In this document: piece by piece, positions 40,981 to 51,158 of the stretch
Position numbering within the stretch: the stretch's first letter is position 1
Layout of the letters: every line of letters starts with the position of its first letter
Assembly (NCBI GenBank): GCA_003427395.1
Contig: BFEA01000495.1
Coordinates: 1,027,799-1,091,798, forward strand
Direction of reading: 5' to 3'
Length of the DNA: 64,000 nt
DNA from: Chara braunii
Lineage: Eukaryota; Streptophyta; Charophyceae; Charales; Characeae
Translations under genes and position numbers: made by a program
Notes under the pieces: model-generated
The model's database searches: none
The model's input: the letters and a program-made list of their open reading frames with translations, nothing else
What the model was told of the DNA's origin: nothing

Positions 40981-42535
40981 AGAGTAACAGGATAAATCAC
41001 ACATGAGCATTCTTTCTACAACAAATAGCTGAGGCTCCTATAAAAGCACCCTACTACTTGTGTTCAGGTATCATTCTGAAAGATCTGGATGCCAACCCCC
41101 TCTCCAAAGGTTATTAACGGTCTGAGTGATTAATAGGCGACCCGCACACGAGCCCCCTACTATCACGTGACAAGGTCCACTTCATGAGTGCATTAGGATA
41201 ATCCTAACAAGGGTATTCTATTGCCTTTTCGAAGCTTACTGGCATGAGACCAGGTTAGTTTGGACAAAAAATGAGTGTTTAGGGTATTCCTACAGGAGTA
41301 CCCACTCGCAAGTTAGTATCATAATCAAATAGGTAATAGGCAGACCCCAACAAGCCCCCCCCCTACTACTTCCTTGGGTAATGAGTCGTCCATCCGTTGA
41401 ACAAGTAATAGGATAACTCCTACATAAGTCTCCCTATTACCGATTTGACGATCGAACTGTCTGAGAGTAAGTAAGTTAATAAAAAAAGAGAAAATACGTG
41501 GTTTACTACTTCCTGCAGGTCGTTAGTCAATCTTCGACTCAAGTGTGTGAATAGAATAACCCTCCCTGGAGTCCCGTACTACACCTTGAATAAAAGACCG
41601 AATCTTCCTCAACCATTAATAAAGAAGGAAGTTAGTACCAAAACCCCCTAAGTTCACTTTTCACAATCAAGCAGATCATAGGTAATTAAGGTGGTGAGGT
41701 AGCACACACAAGAGTACCGCCACCTTCTGATTATGCCAATCGTCCCAATCTCAAAGAGAAAGTGTCCAACCCATACATGAGTTTTTTACCGCCTTCAGAG
41801 ACTAGGCCGGTAGGCTAACAGGGTGACCCTCACAAGAACCTCCCTTTTATTATTTTCTAAATGTCAGACACCTCTTCCCGTCACGACGATAGTCGATCCG
41901 ATAATTAGTAAGGTAATTCTCACGTGAGTACCTAATTTAGCTCCTAAGTTAGTGCCAGACACCTCTTTCCGTCACGACTACAGTCGATCCAGCAGAGAGC
42001 AAGGCAACTCACACATGAGTACCTCATTTAGTTCATAAGTTAGTGTCAGACACCTCTGCCCGTCACGACGAGAGTCGATCTGGCAGATAGCAAGGTAACT
42101 CACACATGAGTACCTAATTCAGTTCCTAAGTTAGTGTCAGACACCTCTCTCCGTCACGACGACAGTCGATCCGGCAGAGAGCAAGGTAACTCACACATGA
42201 GTACCTCATTTAGTTCATCAGTTAATCTCCGACACCTCTTTCCGTCATGATGACAGTCGATCCGGTAAGGCAACTCACACATGAGTACCTAATTTAGTTA
42301 ATAAGTTAATGTCAGACACTCCTGCCCGTCACGACGATGGTCGATCCGGCAGATAGCAAGGTAACTCACACATGAGTACCTAATTTAGTTCATAGGTTAA
42401 TGTCAGACACTCCTGCCTGTTACGACGATAGTCGATCCAACAGATAGTAAGGTAACTCACACATGAGTACCTAATTGCCAACCCTTAGTTATGTCAGCGC
42501 ATACATAAGTACCACGACGGCTCACACATGAGCCT
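40980..42535. repeat. Region of repeated hairpins containing a 91-bp satellite
   Basis: A satellite of seven units starts at about 41862, 41953, 42044, 42135, 42226, 42310 and 42401 (91-bp period; one 84-bp unit) and ends near 42477. Each unit contains GTCGATCCGGCAGA and the interrupted palindrome GGTAACTCACACATGAGTAC(C). Upstream, from about 40980, and just downstream (near 42520) are non-identical sequences with the same plan: a stem, a CACA/CATA-like loop and the complementary stem. Examples are GTAATAGG...CCTATTAC near 41409-41444, AAGGTGG...CCACCTT near 41690-41730 and GGCTCACACATGAGCC near 42518. Confidence 0.85.
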
Positions 42536-42766
42536 CCATCGCCCTACTTCGTTTTCTAGGTCCAATCAGTCTAGGTTCCTTCTTGGTTAATTTAGGTTCC
42601 CTTCTTTTCACCCGACATAATTCTTATTCCAGTCATATATTTTCTTTCTTTTTTTATTATCTTGGTCATGAAGAATACATAAACAATATATCACATAGCC
42701 AGACAAGCAGTCCAATAGAAGTGCGTAGCCTGTAAGGATATACGGGAAAGGGTTAGGTGATGCGTA

Positions 42767-42823
42767 CCTCATAGTTCCCTGCCTCCAGAGTTCGACCTGA
42801 ACTCCGGCAGAGCTCCCGCAATC
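42767..42823 (-). CDS. Exon-like segment, minus copy of the inverted pair
   Basis: On the minus strand it reads RLRELCRSSGRTLEAGNYE and is followed by GTACGC, a plausible donor. It matches the plus-strand segment ending at 38213. Homology does not extend clearly on either side, which suggests a conserved short unit rather than a simple large inverted duplication. Confidence 0.35.
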
Positions 42824-43048
42824 GTCCTGTCATCGATCTCATATCATATAAGCAATGAGTCATTGCACTATTACTAAGTAAAACATAGTTTTGAGGAGAT
42901 GGGCACATGAGATGCTTAGTTAAGAAAAAGAATGGAGGAGGACAGAGGAGGCAGACACCATCTTAACATGATGATGTCCCTTTCCTCTCCAATGCCCCAC
43001 ACTCTCATTATCTGTGGCCCATGATATTTATTAATAGCAATAGCAAAA

Positions 43049-43068
43049 TAATAATAACAATAATCACA

Positions 43069-43103
<35 letters not shown>

Positions 43104-43128
43104 GACAATAATAAAATAATAATAATCG
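43049..43128. repeat. (AAT)n microsatellite
   Basis: Imperfect AAT repeats with a few interruptions. Confidence 0.9.
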
Positions 43129-43442
43129 ATCTTCAGATCACATTGAAAGTCAGGTAGTCCAACGCGGTTCGAATAACCGAAGTGCGCTGGTAACCCACCA
43201 ACGGAAAGTACTGAGTTCGAATGTTTGTAAGTGCATGCCTTAGTTTTCGCCAGCATGAGTATCCAGAGTCCTTTTCCATACTTGGTGCACTGCGCTTAGA
43301 CTACGATCTACCAGCCAGCGAACTGAGCATACCCCTGTGGTCGTCATCAACAAAAAACGAAGTACATGCATATATTGGCTATGCCCACCATTGCCAGGAC
43401 CAGGTATAAACCTCGGACCATCATCACCCTCATCTCTGTTTT

Positions 43443-43448
<6 letters not shown>

Positions 43449-43536
<88 letters not shown>
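43449..43536. repeat. (CT)n followed by (CA)n compound microsatellite
   Basis: About 33 CT units pass directly into about 11 CA units. All frames across it encode dipeptide repeats only. Confidence 0.95.
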
Positions 43537-43739
43537 TACGCACGCACACAGTCACAACCTGAGAGATCAAACCAAAGCCACTTTGGAGACCAGATATGCG
43601 CAACTTAAAATTCCCTCAAACTTAGCGTTTGTCAGTCTCAGCGATCCAGTCACCAAGTGTTCAACAACGCGGAATTCAGCGACCCAAATACGAACCCCCT
43701 TTTTAAAGGTCGGCGGTTCTCCCAAACTCAGTCTCCCTC

Positions 43740-44520
43740 TCTCCCTTTCTCTTTACTTGTGTCCGCCTGACTGTTTGTCTGACGGCCTGTCTATCCTCTC
43801 TCTCTCTCTCTGTGTCGGTCTGTAGCTGTCTGTTGCTGTTTGTTTTCCTATATTTGTTTGTGTCTCTTTGTGTCGCGTCTGTCTGCGTTTCCCTGTCTTT
43901 TTTCTCTCTGCCTCTGCGTGTGTGCGTGTATATATCTCAGAGTTTTAACGGTAGACTCCTTTGACTTTTACTCTTTCTATCGATGGAAGCACTGTCAGGC
44001 CCGCAGTGAGGTGAGAGACACCCGCTTTCTCTCTTTCCCTCTTTCTGTGCCTGTCTGTTCATGTCTGGATGTCTGACGGTTTGTCTGTTTGTACGGTTCT
44101 GTCTTTCTCTGTCGGGTCGGTCAGTCCCTGTTTGTATGTTCCATGTGTGTGTCGGTCCTTGTCTGTCTGTCTCCGTCTGTTATGTATGTCTGATTCTGTT
44201 CGTATTTCTGTCTGTTCACTGTCGGCCGCTCTCTGTTTATGTTTGTCTGTTCTCGTTATTTCGCTCTACCTCTGTGTGTGTCTGTCTGTTGGATTGCTTG
44301 CTTTTGTCTATCTGTTCCTCTGACCGTCCGTTGCCGTTGGTATCTGATTGTTTGTCGCTGCCTGTCGGTGCCTATTTGTCTGGCGGGTTCGCCTGTCATT
44401 CGGCCCTGTTTTCGTTGCCCACGTCTGTCTGCCAAGTCGTAGCTTCTATCTGTCCATGTCTTCCTGTCTATTGGTCCGTCTGTTTTATCTCTGTATGTCG
44501 CTGTGTATAGTATCTTTGTG
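43740..44520. repeat. Long TGTC/CT-rich low-complexity tract
   Basis: About 780 bp dominated by CTGTCTGT, TTTGTCTG and CTCTCT words on the plus strand. Apparent ORFs here (for example 44061-44510) are rich in Cys, Leu, Ser and Val purely from composition and are not called as genes. Confidence 0.85.
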
Positions 44521-45354
44521 TTGCCGGATCTGTGATGCGCATCATAGGAGTTTTGTAGTTGTCTGTCGTATGTTGTACCTGCAGTGGTTTGGAGGGGTCA
44601 AGGTCGTAGTTGCTGCAGTCCTGAAAGGTCGCAGCTGCTACACGTACCGAAAGGCCAAGTCCACAGACTTCCAGAGGTGGCCTTTTGGAGTAAGCTCATG
44701 TTTAGACAGAAGCAAGTGGGCAAGTGGTGAAGCCAACCCCTGTATGTTAGCAGTGCGACTGCACAGAACTGGGGGCACACCTCATGCAGTCAGCGGTACA
44801 GTCCAGTCAGTCCCAACCGAGTCCAACAAGTACCATAGGGGACTGTATGTACCGTGGCCGATGGAAAGGAGCAGACCAACGAGTTACAGAAGTATAAATC
44901 AAGAGGCAGCTGACAAACATTCATTCATTCCTGCGGAAGCCATGGGGAAGCGCCCCCACGGTGACTTGTGCGAGGTGGTCTGCAGAGGAGCCCGAAGTCG
45001 AAGTGGGCTAAAGGGAGTTAGCGCAGTCATAGCTGTTTGTAGAGTAGTGTTAGCTGGCGGTCATAGCTGCCATAGTTAGTAATAGGTGTGCATTCGTGTA
45101 TGTGCCGAGTGTGTGCGTGGGGTATCCAGGGTTAATTGGGAGTTCAAGTGTGAAGTGAACAGTGGTGTTGGACAAAGTGACAAGAGTTGTGATGTGTCGG
45201 CGCTGATGCACCATATCCTCTTGAAGCGAGCTTGCATATGAACTGTGTCTTGGTTTCCATATCTCTGAGCTTTGAGTTGGGCACTTGTCGCCGGTTTGCT
45301 GCGCACCTGTTTGCATGCGTGAGAAGCATGAATGAAAATGAGTCTGATTTTTTC
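44521..45354. other. Unclassified DNA
   Basis: No gene or structural feature recognised. A 243-codon frame (44348-45079) starts in the low-complexity tract and is not supported. Confidence 0.4.
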
Positions 45355-45408
45355 TAATAATAATAGTAATAATAATAATAATAAAATAATAATAAGAACA
45401 ATAAGAAC

Positions 45409-45440
<32 letters not shown>

Positions 45441-45462
45441 TAATAATAATAATAATAATAAG
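45355..45462. repeat. (AAT)n microsatellite bounding duplication copy 1
   Basis: Imperfect AAT repeats. The same repeat type (60125-60197) bounds copy 2 at the equivalent point. Confidence 0.95.
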
Positions 45463-45893
45463 CAAGGAAGATGAGCAGTAGTGAACTTCAGCAATCGAAC
45501 AGCATCATGTACACAAGACCAGATAGTCGTGACCTCGCACCAACGTTAGAATTACATCACGAGTTTCACCAAATACGAAGATACCAAGAACTCATAATTG
45601 ACAATGCTGGTAAAGTCTCATCATCATTATCGGTGAAGAACCAACGTTGATATCCTATCTGGTGCTCGACGCCCAGACTACAGATGGAAGATCCTATTTA
45701 GCCTAGACTACAATGCAGAATGATGATGACAACAACTTTCCCGAAGTACGATCATTCAGCGACCAATGTCGCACTCTTCCAGCACCAGGTATGTCTCTCA
45801 CCTTACTCACAACCTCGTTCCCCAGCACACAAATGCCACTTGCACCCAAGGACCACCATGCGCCCCATCCAGCATATCACAGGGCCGTTCGGT

Positions 45894-47080
45894 TTGTCGA
45901 TATACATATCTATATATATACATATACATATATATATATACATAGACGATATATATATCGTCACAAACAGAACTGCCCGGTAAACCGTAGGCAGAGAGAG
46001 AGAAGAGGACAACAAACGAGGGGCTGTGACAAACTGTTTCGTCGGAGTTATATATATATATATATATATATATGGTCCGAATATATAAATATATATATAT
46101 ATATTCCTAACCCACGTGGTCAGTTCCTTCTCCCTTTCTCTCCCTCTCTCTCTCACACACACACACACGGTTTCGCATACACAAACGAGCGTGGTAGTGC
46201 GTATTTTCATGTTCTAGTCGTAGATCGGATCGATTTCCCTCATCCTATCGATGGAAGTAGCGGGAAGTCGGCGGGGCAGGATCCTCGTCCGTTCCTTTTT
46301 GTTTGTTACACACACGTGTCCGCCCGTATATATGCACACATGTGTAGTAGTGTACGTTCTCATGCACTAGCGGTAGATTCATTCGATTCAAATCATCCTA
46401 TCGATTGAAGTATCCGGTGGTTGTGTGAAATAGGACACTCACCTGATTTCTCCCTCACTTCACACCATCGTCGTCGTCCCAACAACTCGGGCGGATGGCG
46501 GATGTCGCCGACATCGACTGCATGACTTAGGTGAGTCGCCTTCTTCCACCTTTCTCCTCTCCTCTCTCCTCCTTCTCCTTCTTCTTCTTCTTCTTGTTCT
46601 TCTTCTTCCTCCTATTCTTCTTCTTCTTCTTCTTCTTCTTCTTCTTCTTCTTCTTCTTCCTTGCGTGCCTCCCTTCTTCACTCCTACAGGCTGCGCTCCT
46701 CTTTTTTTCCTTCGTACGCTCCTCGTCTTCTCCCTCACGCGCCTCTTACTTCTGCGCAACTACCCCCTTTTTTTTTTTTTCCCTCGTTGCGCGGTCAGCT
46801 TCTTCCCCGTCGTCTCTATCCCATCTTCTTCATGCGCTATTTCGCCCGCCTGCTCGCTAGCCACCTTCTTTGCTTGCTTGCACCATCTCCCTGCGACTCT
46901 CTTCCTCCACTTCTTCTCCTTCTCCTCCTCCTCCTACTTTTCTCTCTTTCTTCTCTCACTCTGCGTGTGTGTATGAGTGTGGCGCCCGCGCGAGCAAAGA
47001 ACGGTGGACCGATTCAGCTATACACGGTCGTCGTCCTCTCAATCTTCCCGCTCCATCCTTTTCACGCTCTTGCTCCCCCA
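45894..47080. other. Segment present only in duplication copy 1
   Basis: Contains TA repeats (about 45905-45958 and 46049-46104), a short CT/CA compound repeat near 46138-46168, two copies of a dispersed 37-bp motif (46221-46257 and 46374-46409), and a TTC repeat at about 46573-46660. At the matching point copy 2 has a short repeated word (CACTTGCACCCAAGGACCAC at 60570 and 60650), suggesting loss between short repeats there. Confidence 0.7.
46573..46660. repeat. (TTC)n microsatellite
   Basis: Imperfect TTC repeat, about 28 units, in a wider pyrimidine-rich tract. Confidence 0.9.
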
Positions 47081-47183
47081 TCGTGTTCATAGAAAGTGCG
47101 CTTTACTAGATAATGCTCTCCTTGCCAATCACGATTGTCTACGACCATGATCTCGACGATCCCCATGTCCTTCGTTTACTCGC

Positions 47184-47224
<41 letters not shown>

Positions 47225-47697
47225 CGTTGACATAAGCATTGACATCATCATCGTTCGACTTCATCATTGTGTACAACCATGATGTCGGACATCACCTTTT
47301 TCTTTTAGCCATCATCATCATCATCATCATCATCATCTCTTTTAGCAGCCTTCATTATCATCATTATCTTCGATCATCGTGTTGACATTAGCATTCACGA
47401 CATCATCATCGTGTTGATAAGATAGCAGCGGCCTTACCTTCGTTCTCTTCGCAGTGGTTCCCTCCCTCCGATCACGACGCTAACCATAGTCATAATCATA
47501 TCCTATAATCATTCATGATGTTGTTTTGCATCTGCATGTTTTATTTTCTGGGACCGATCGCCGACATCCTTCCTCTCTCACTTACCCACACATTCATACA
47601 CATATGTGTAGTAGTGATGTAGATATCCTAGCTCTAGTGATAGATTCATTTGATTTTGCTCATTCTGTAGGTGAGACTAACATAAATTTCGATGCGC

Positions 47698-47760
<63 letters not shown>
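47698..47760. repeat. (CA)n microsatellite
   Basis: About 29 CA units. The counterpart in copy 2 is at 61420-61483. Confidence 0.95.
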
Positions 47761-47762
<2 letters not shown>

Positions 47763-48484
47763 ACACTCAAAACACAAATGGCCATCTCGCGGGCGAGTAG
47801 TGGTGAAGCATATTTCCACGTTGTGGCGGGAGACGATTTTACTCTTCCTTTCGGGGGAAGTACTACGAGGTCATTCGTGAGATTAGAACTTACCGGTTTT
47901 CTCCCCCCCCCCTTTTCTTCGTTGTCGTCGTTGGGATAGTCAACTAGATGTCCGGACAGTGTTGCCCATTGTCTCGCAGACCTGCTCGTCCGACCTTCAC
48001 TGAAAATCACCTTGAGGCATGCACAGAGCGTACCTCGTAACTTAAGCTCTGGACATCGCCACCCCGGGACCTGCAATGTGTACCTATTCTTCTCTTTCCC
48101 CCCGCTCCTTCTCCTCTTCCCTCGTCCTTTTCTTCTTCTCCCTCTCTCTCTCTTTCCTTCTTCTCTTTCTTTCCCCCGTACTTCTCTTTTACATTCTCAT
48201 CCGTACTTTTTGATTAAGTGTTGCATTCTCCCCGTTTGTGCTCGTGTTCGCCTGCGCTCTTTCGCTCGCTTGTGCCAGCGAAATCATTCGCTCGCTATCT
48301 CTTTTGTGCTTTTACGTCACTCGCTTCAAACACTCACAAACACACAATCACGTCCGCTAGCTTGTTGCATGCCTCGTTGACTACCGCTTGCTCACTGACG
48401 CGTTAGTCCGCAAGCATTCATCTTCTTTGCTTCGATTGCGCTCACTTGCGGCATGCTGACTTGCTTGCCGGAACTCGTGCTTCT

Positions 48485-48781
48485 TTATGTCTGGCTGTCT
48501 CGTGCTCTTCTCTTGCCTGCGTGAGGCAAAACCCCCGTGCCCATTTTCCTCGGATCTGCCAGTCCGTCGATAGGCCAGCGGAGCTGCTTCTGAGCACTCC
48601 GTAGTTTGTGGTTGACAGTGATAATCTTTCCTACGTACCTGCTGCCTTTCCCCGGAAAGATGCAAAGTCGTAGTCTAAAATTTGTACGAGAAACTGAAAA
48701 GAACCAAGGATATATAAAAAAAAAGATAAAAAAAACCAATAAATCTAACTGAACTAACTCTAACGCGCCCCACGCGGGCAA
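48485..48781 (-). CDS. Hypothetical minus-strand ORF in duplication copy 1
   Basis: A 98-codon frame ending ITVNHKLRSAQKQLRWPIDG followed by LADPRKMGTGVLPHAGKR. In copy 2 (about 62220-62400) the same frame is recognisable (LADPRKMGTGVLPH conserved) but carries a stop in the preceding segment. No domain recognised. Conservation may reflect only the recent duplication. Confidence 0.2.
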   Translation of the reverse strand: MPAWGALELVQLDLLVFFIFFFIYPWFFSVSRTNFRLRLCIFPGKGSRYVGKIITVNHKLRSAQKQLRWPIDGLADPRKMGTGVLPHAGKRRARDSQT

Positions 48782-48789
48782 CTGTCAAG

Positions 48790-48875
48790 CCCTTGCCTCA
48801 GGAAGGGTGCCCAAATTCGTAGTCCTAGTTGCCTTCCCTCTGATCTACTGGTCGCGCGTTCAAGTCCCGCCTGAT
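48790..48875 (+). other. tRNA-like/B-box remnant, copy 1
   Basis: GTTCAAGTCCCGC at 48858-48870 resembles a tRNA T-loop and B box, but the 5' T-stem is GCGCG here against GCGGG in copy 2 (62586-62602), where the stem pairs perfectly. No convincing A box or anticodon arm is found, so it is a relic or chance match. Confidence 0.3.
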
Positions 48876-49159
48876 CGGAAGCGGAACAAAACAGGGCCTA
48901 CCATGATCCTTTAAAAAAAAAGCCTTGCGAAGAGGTATGACGGACTTCATTCCTGTACCTCTGGCCTTCGATCCTCACCAATACCTACCAGGGTAATTTT
49001 TAGCTCAGTTAGAATTAGAACTGCCCACCTATAAGTAGAGCACAATGGCGGGCTTAACTGATATAACAGGCCCACGACTTAGTTCCTACTCCGGTCAGTT
49101 AGGGTCAAACGTCGACCGTTTTTTGTTATCGCAACAAAGAATGTGTTTTTCCTGAATTT

Positions 49160-51158
49160 GCCCTGGTCGCATGACCGGGGTGTTATATATATCAACGTGA
49201 TTTGCCAGTTCTCTCATCCCGAATGATCTGATGTCCCAAGACTCATTCTTGTCTATTTTTGCCTAACCTCCTGAACTTATCACGTGGTCGCCTCATCCTG
49301 TGCTTGTTATTTTGTAATATGGATCATATGATCTCCTGACAATTTCGGCCTTTGTGGTCAAGAAACTTAATTTCAGGTGCCATGTCAAGGTATTTTTCAC
49401 TCCTTACTTCAAACCGTCCCTGCCATGGTGACGACCATCGATACTGTATCGAATGCGAAATCGTGAGCAAATACCCTTGTAAGGGTGTTTGCTCCGACAG
49501 ACGGCGATAGTTTTCCTGGACCCCATTAAGCGACGTCCCCGTCGCTGGGGAAACTAAATGCAAACAAAGACTTTCTGACGTGACAAGTTGTCAAGATGAA
49601 GATGCGGTTTGAAGACCCTCACTGTCCCCTTGGGCGCGTTCATACTGCTAGGATTTTAACCTGGGTCTCCCACATATCCAAAAATGACAATTCCCAAGAA
49701 AAAATTATTTCATATAAACCCGAGTGGGGATACTGGATCCATACTACAGTTATGGAGGTCACCAAGGAAGACAATGATAATTCCTCCCCCCAACTTTAGA
49801 CTTTATTTGCCAGGATCTCGTTGGGTGTCCGAGGAGTCAAGAATCATAATTCAATCTCACTCCTTGAACGCGGGTTTCAACCCAGGTCAAAATTTACGGT
49901 CCCACCCGAAGTCTAATGCGAGGGGATCGGTGACCTTGGTCTAGACTCACCACAGCCGGTTGATCAAGCCAAAGTTGCGGCACACCACGTTGTTATTTTA
50001 GCGGTGGTTCCCGTATTGGTTACCCAATATCGGATAAAATCTTCCTATCATTCCAGATCCGACTCTTGATCCCTCCGATATCTACCTGAACTAATTCTAT
50101 CATTAAGGAGGCCTCCCCCCCAGGTTTCAGTTCTAGGCCGTAATCAGAAGGTTCGCTGCCTAGTTATACTTGGTCAGCAACCCACGCTGGGAGTTATGCC
50201 CCAACGATGCCAATTTCTCACCATAGGCTTGGTAATTTCAAGTCCTTAGACTGACCTCCTAGAGTGGATGAACGATAATCATTTAAAATATATATGAAAA
50301 CAATTTGACCAAAGAATCTTACCCCCTCGGCAGTTTGGATAAATGAGTCTCTTTGAAAGTATACATGAAAAAAAAAATCACCAATAAGAATGATGTATCA
50401 TGATTGTCATATCGTCACTGAACGAGGGACATCGTAAGAGTCACTTAGGGGTCGTGTCTCCCAAACCTCGATCACAGGCTGGACAAACACACGCCTCGGG
50501 GATCTTCAACCAACAGGAAAGTTAACCAAATATCCATAAAAAAAGTTTTAAAAGTATTTGTTTGACTCCTTGCCTTGTCAGACGGCAGAAAAAAAAACAT
50601 TCATTACATTCACAAGATACTTTTCCTCGACTTGCAGTGTTTCTCAAATGCATCAAAGTCTTTAACATTTTCACACTCCTCTCCTTTTAGGGTCTTTTTC
50701 AACAATAACAATATAAGACAAATGATGGAAAAAGACTGACCAACAATGTCAAAGCACATTCAGACCCGTACATGTCACATTTCATCCTATCTTTCTTGAA
50801 CAGTTAGGCACTTTTGTGAGCATCCTAGTTCAAGACTTGATAGCATAGTTGACACATTTATCCAAGATAAAAACGGACTTCCTTCTAAAAGAAAAAAATA
50901 AAAACTGGAGTACGAGTTACATGCCTCTCTATCCTCAATCACTAAAGTACACATGTCGAGCTAATTCTATATCAAAACACAAGTTTCAAAAATTGTCGAC
51001 TCTCTTTTTGTTTCTAAAGTACAACATTATATCCTAATAGAAAAAAACCCTACCTACCTTATATCTCTGACCCCTAGTGTACAAAGTCTTACTGAGAGAA
51101 ATGAAAGAACTGTGAATGGTTGCTGAGAACTTAGGAGACTAAGGCGGATAATTTCCCC
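49160..51158 (-). repeat. LTR-containing 3' end of minus-strand gypsy element C
   Basis: Lies beyond the gag-like ORF in the element's own orientation. It shares with 33.7-35 kb the blocks CCGCTAAAATAACAACG (near 50000) and GACGTCGCTTAAT (near 49530) and the ACCCTTACAAGGGT hairpin (near 49470). A purine run, GGGGGAAATTA on the minus strand, abuts the ORF stop and could be a polypurine tract. Exact LTR edges are not defined. Confidence 0.55.

Larger units (their letters stand above)
45462..49498 (+). repeat. Segmental duplication, copy 1
   Basis: Matches 60198-63231 in the same orientation at high identity over two collinear blocks: 45462-45893 with 60198-60633, and 47080-49498 with 60676-63231. 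About 1.2 kb (45894-47080) is present only here. The right end (49498) lies inside LTR sequence of the minus-strand gypsy element. Shared landmarks include ATC repeats, a CA repeat at 47698-47757, a Ser/Leu-poor T-rich block and a GTTCAAGTCCCGC word. Confidence 0.9.

Noticed and set aside
43337-43825. Long ORFs through CT/CA repeats encoding Ser-Leu or Thr-His strings
   Set aside because: They arise from dinucleotide repeats being open in several frames, with no unique sequence of protein character; the same applies at 60-95, 2150-2345, 11690-12246, 47526-48076 and 61245-61671.
44061-45079. Cys/Val/Leu-rich ORFs of 149 and 243 codons
   Set aside because: Composition is dictated by the TGTC-rich tract; no domain or conserved motif, and no splice or promoter support.
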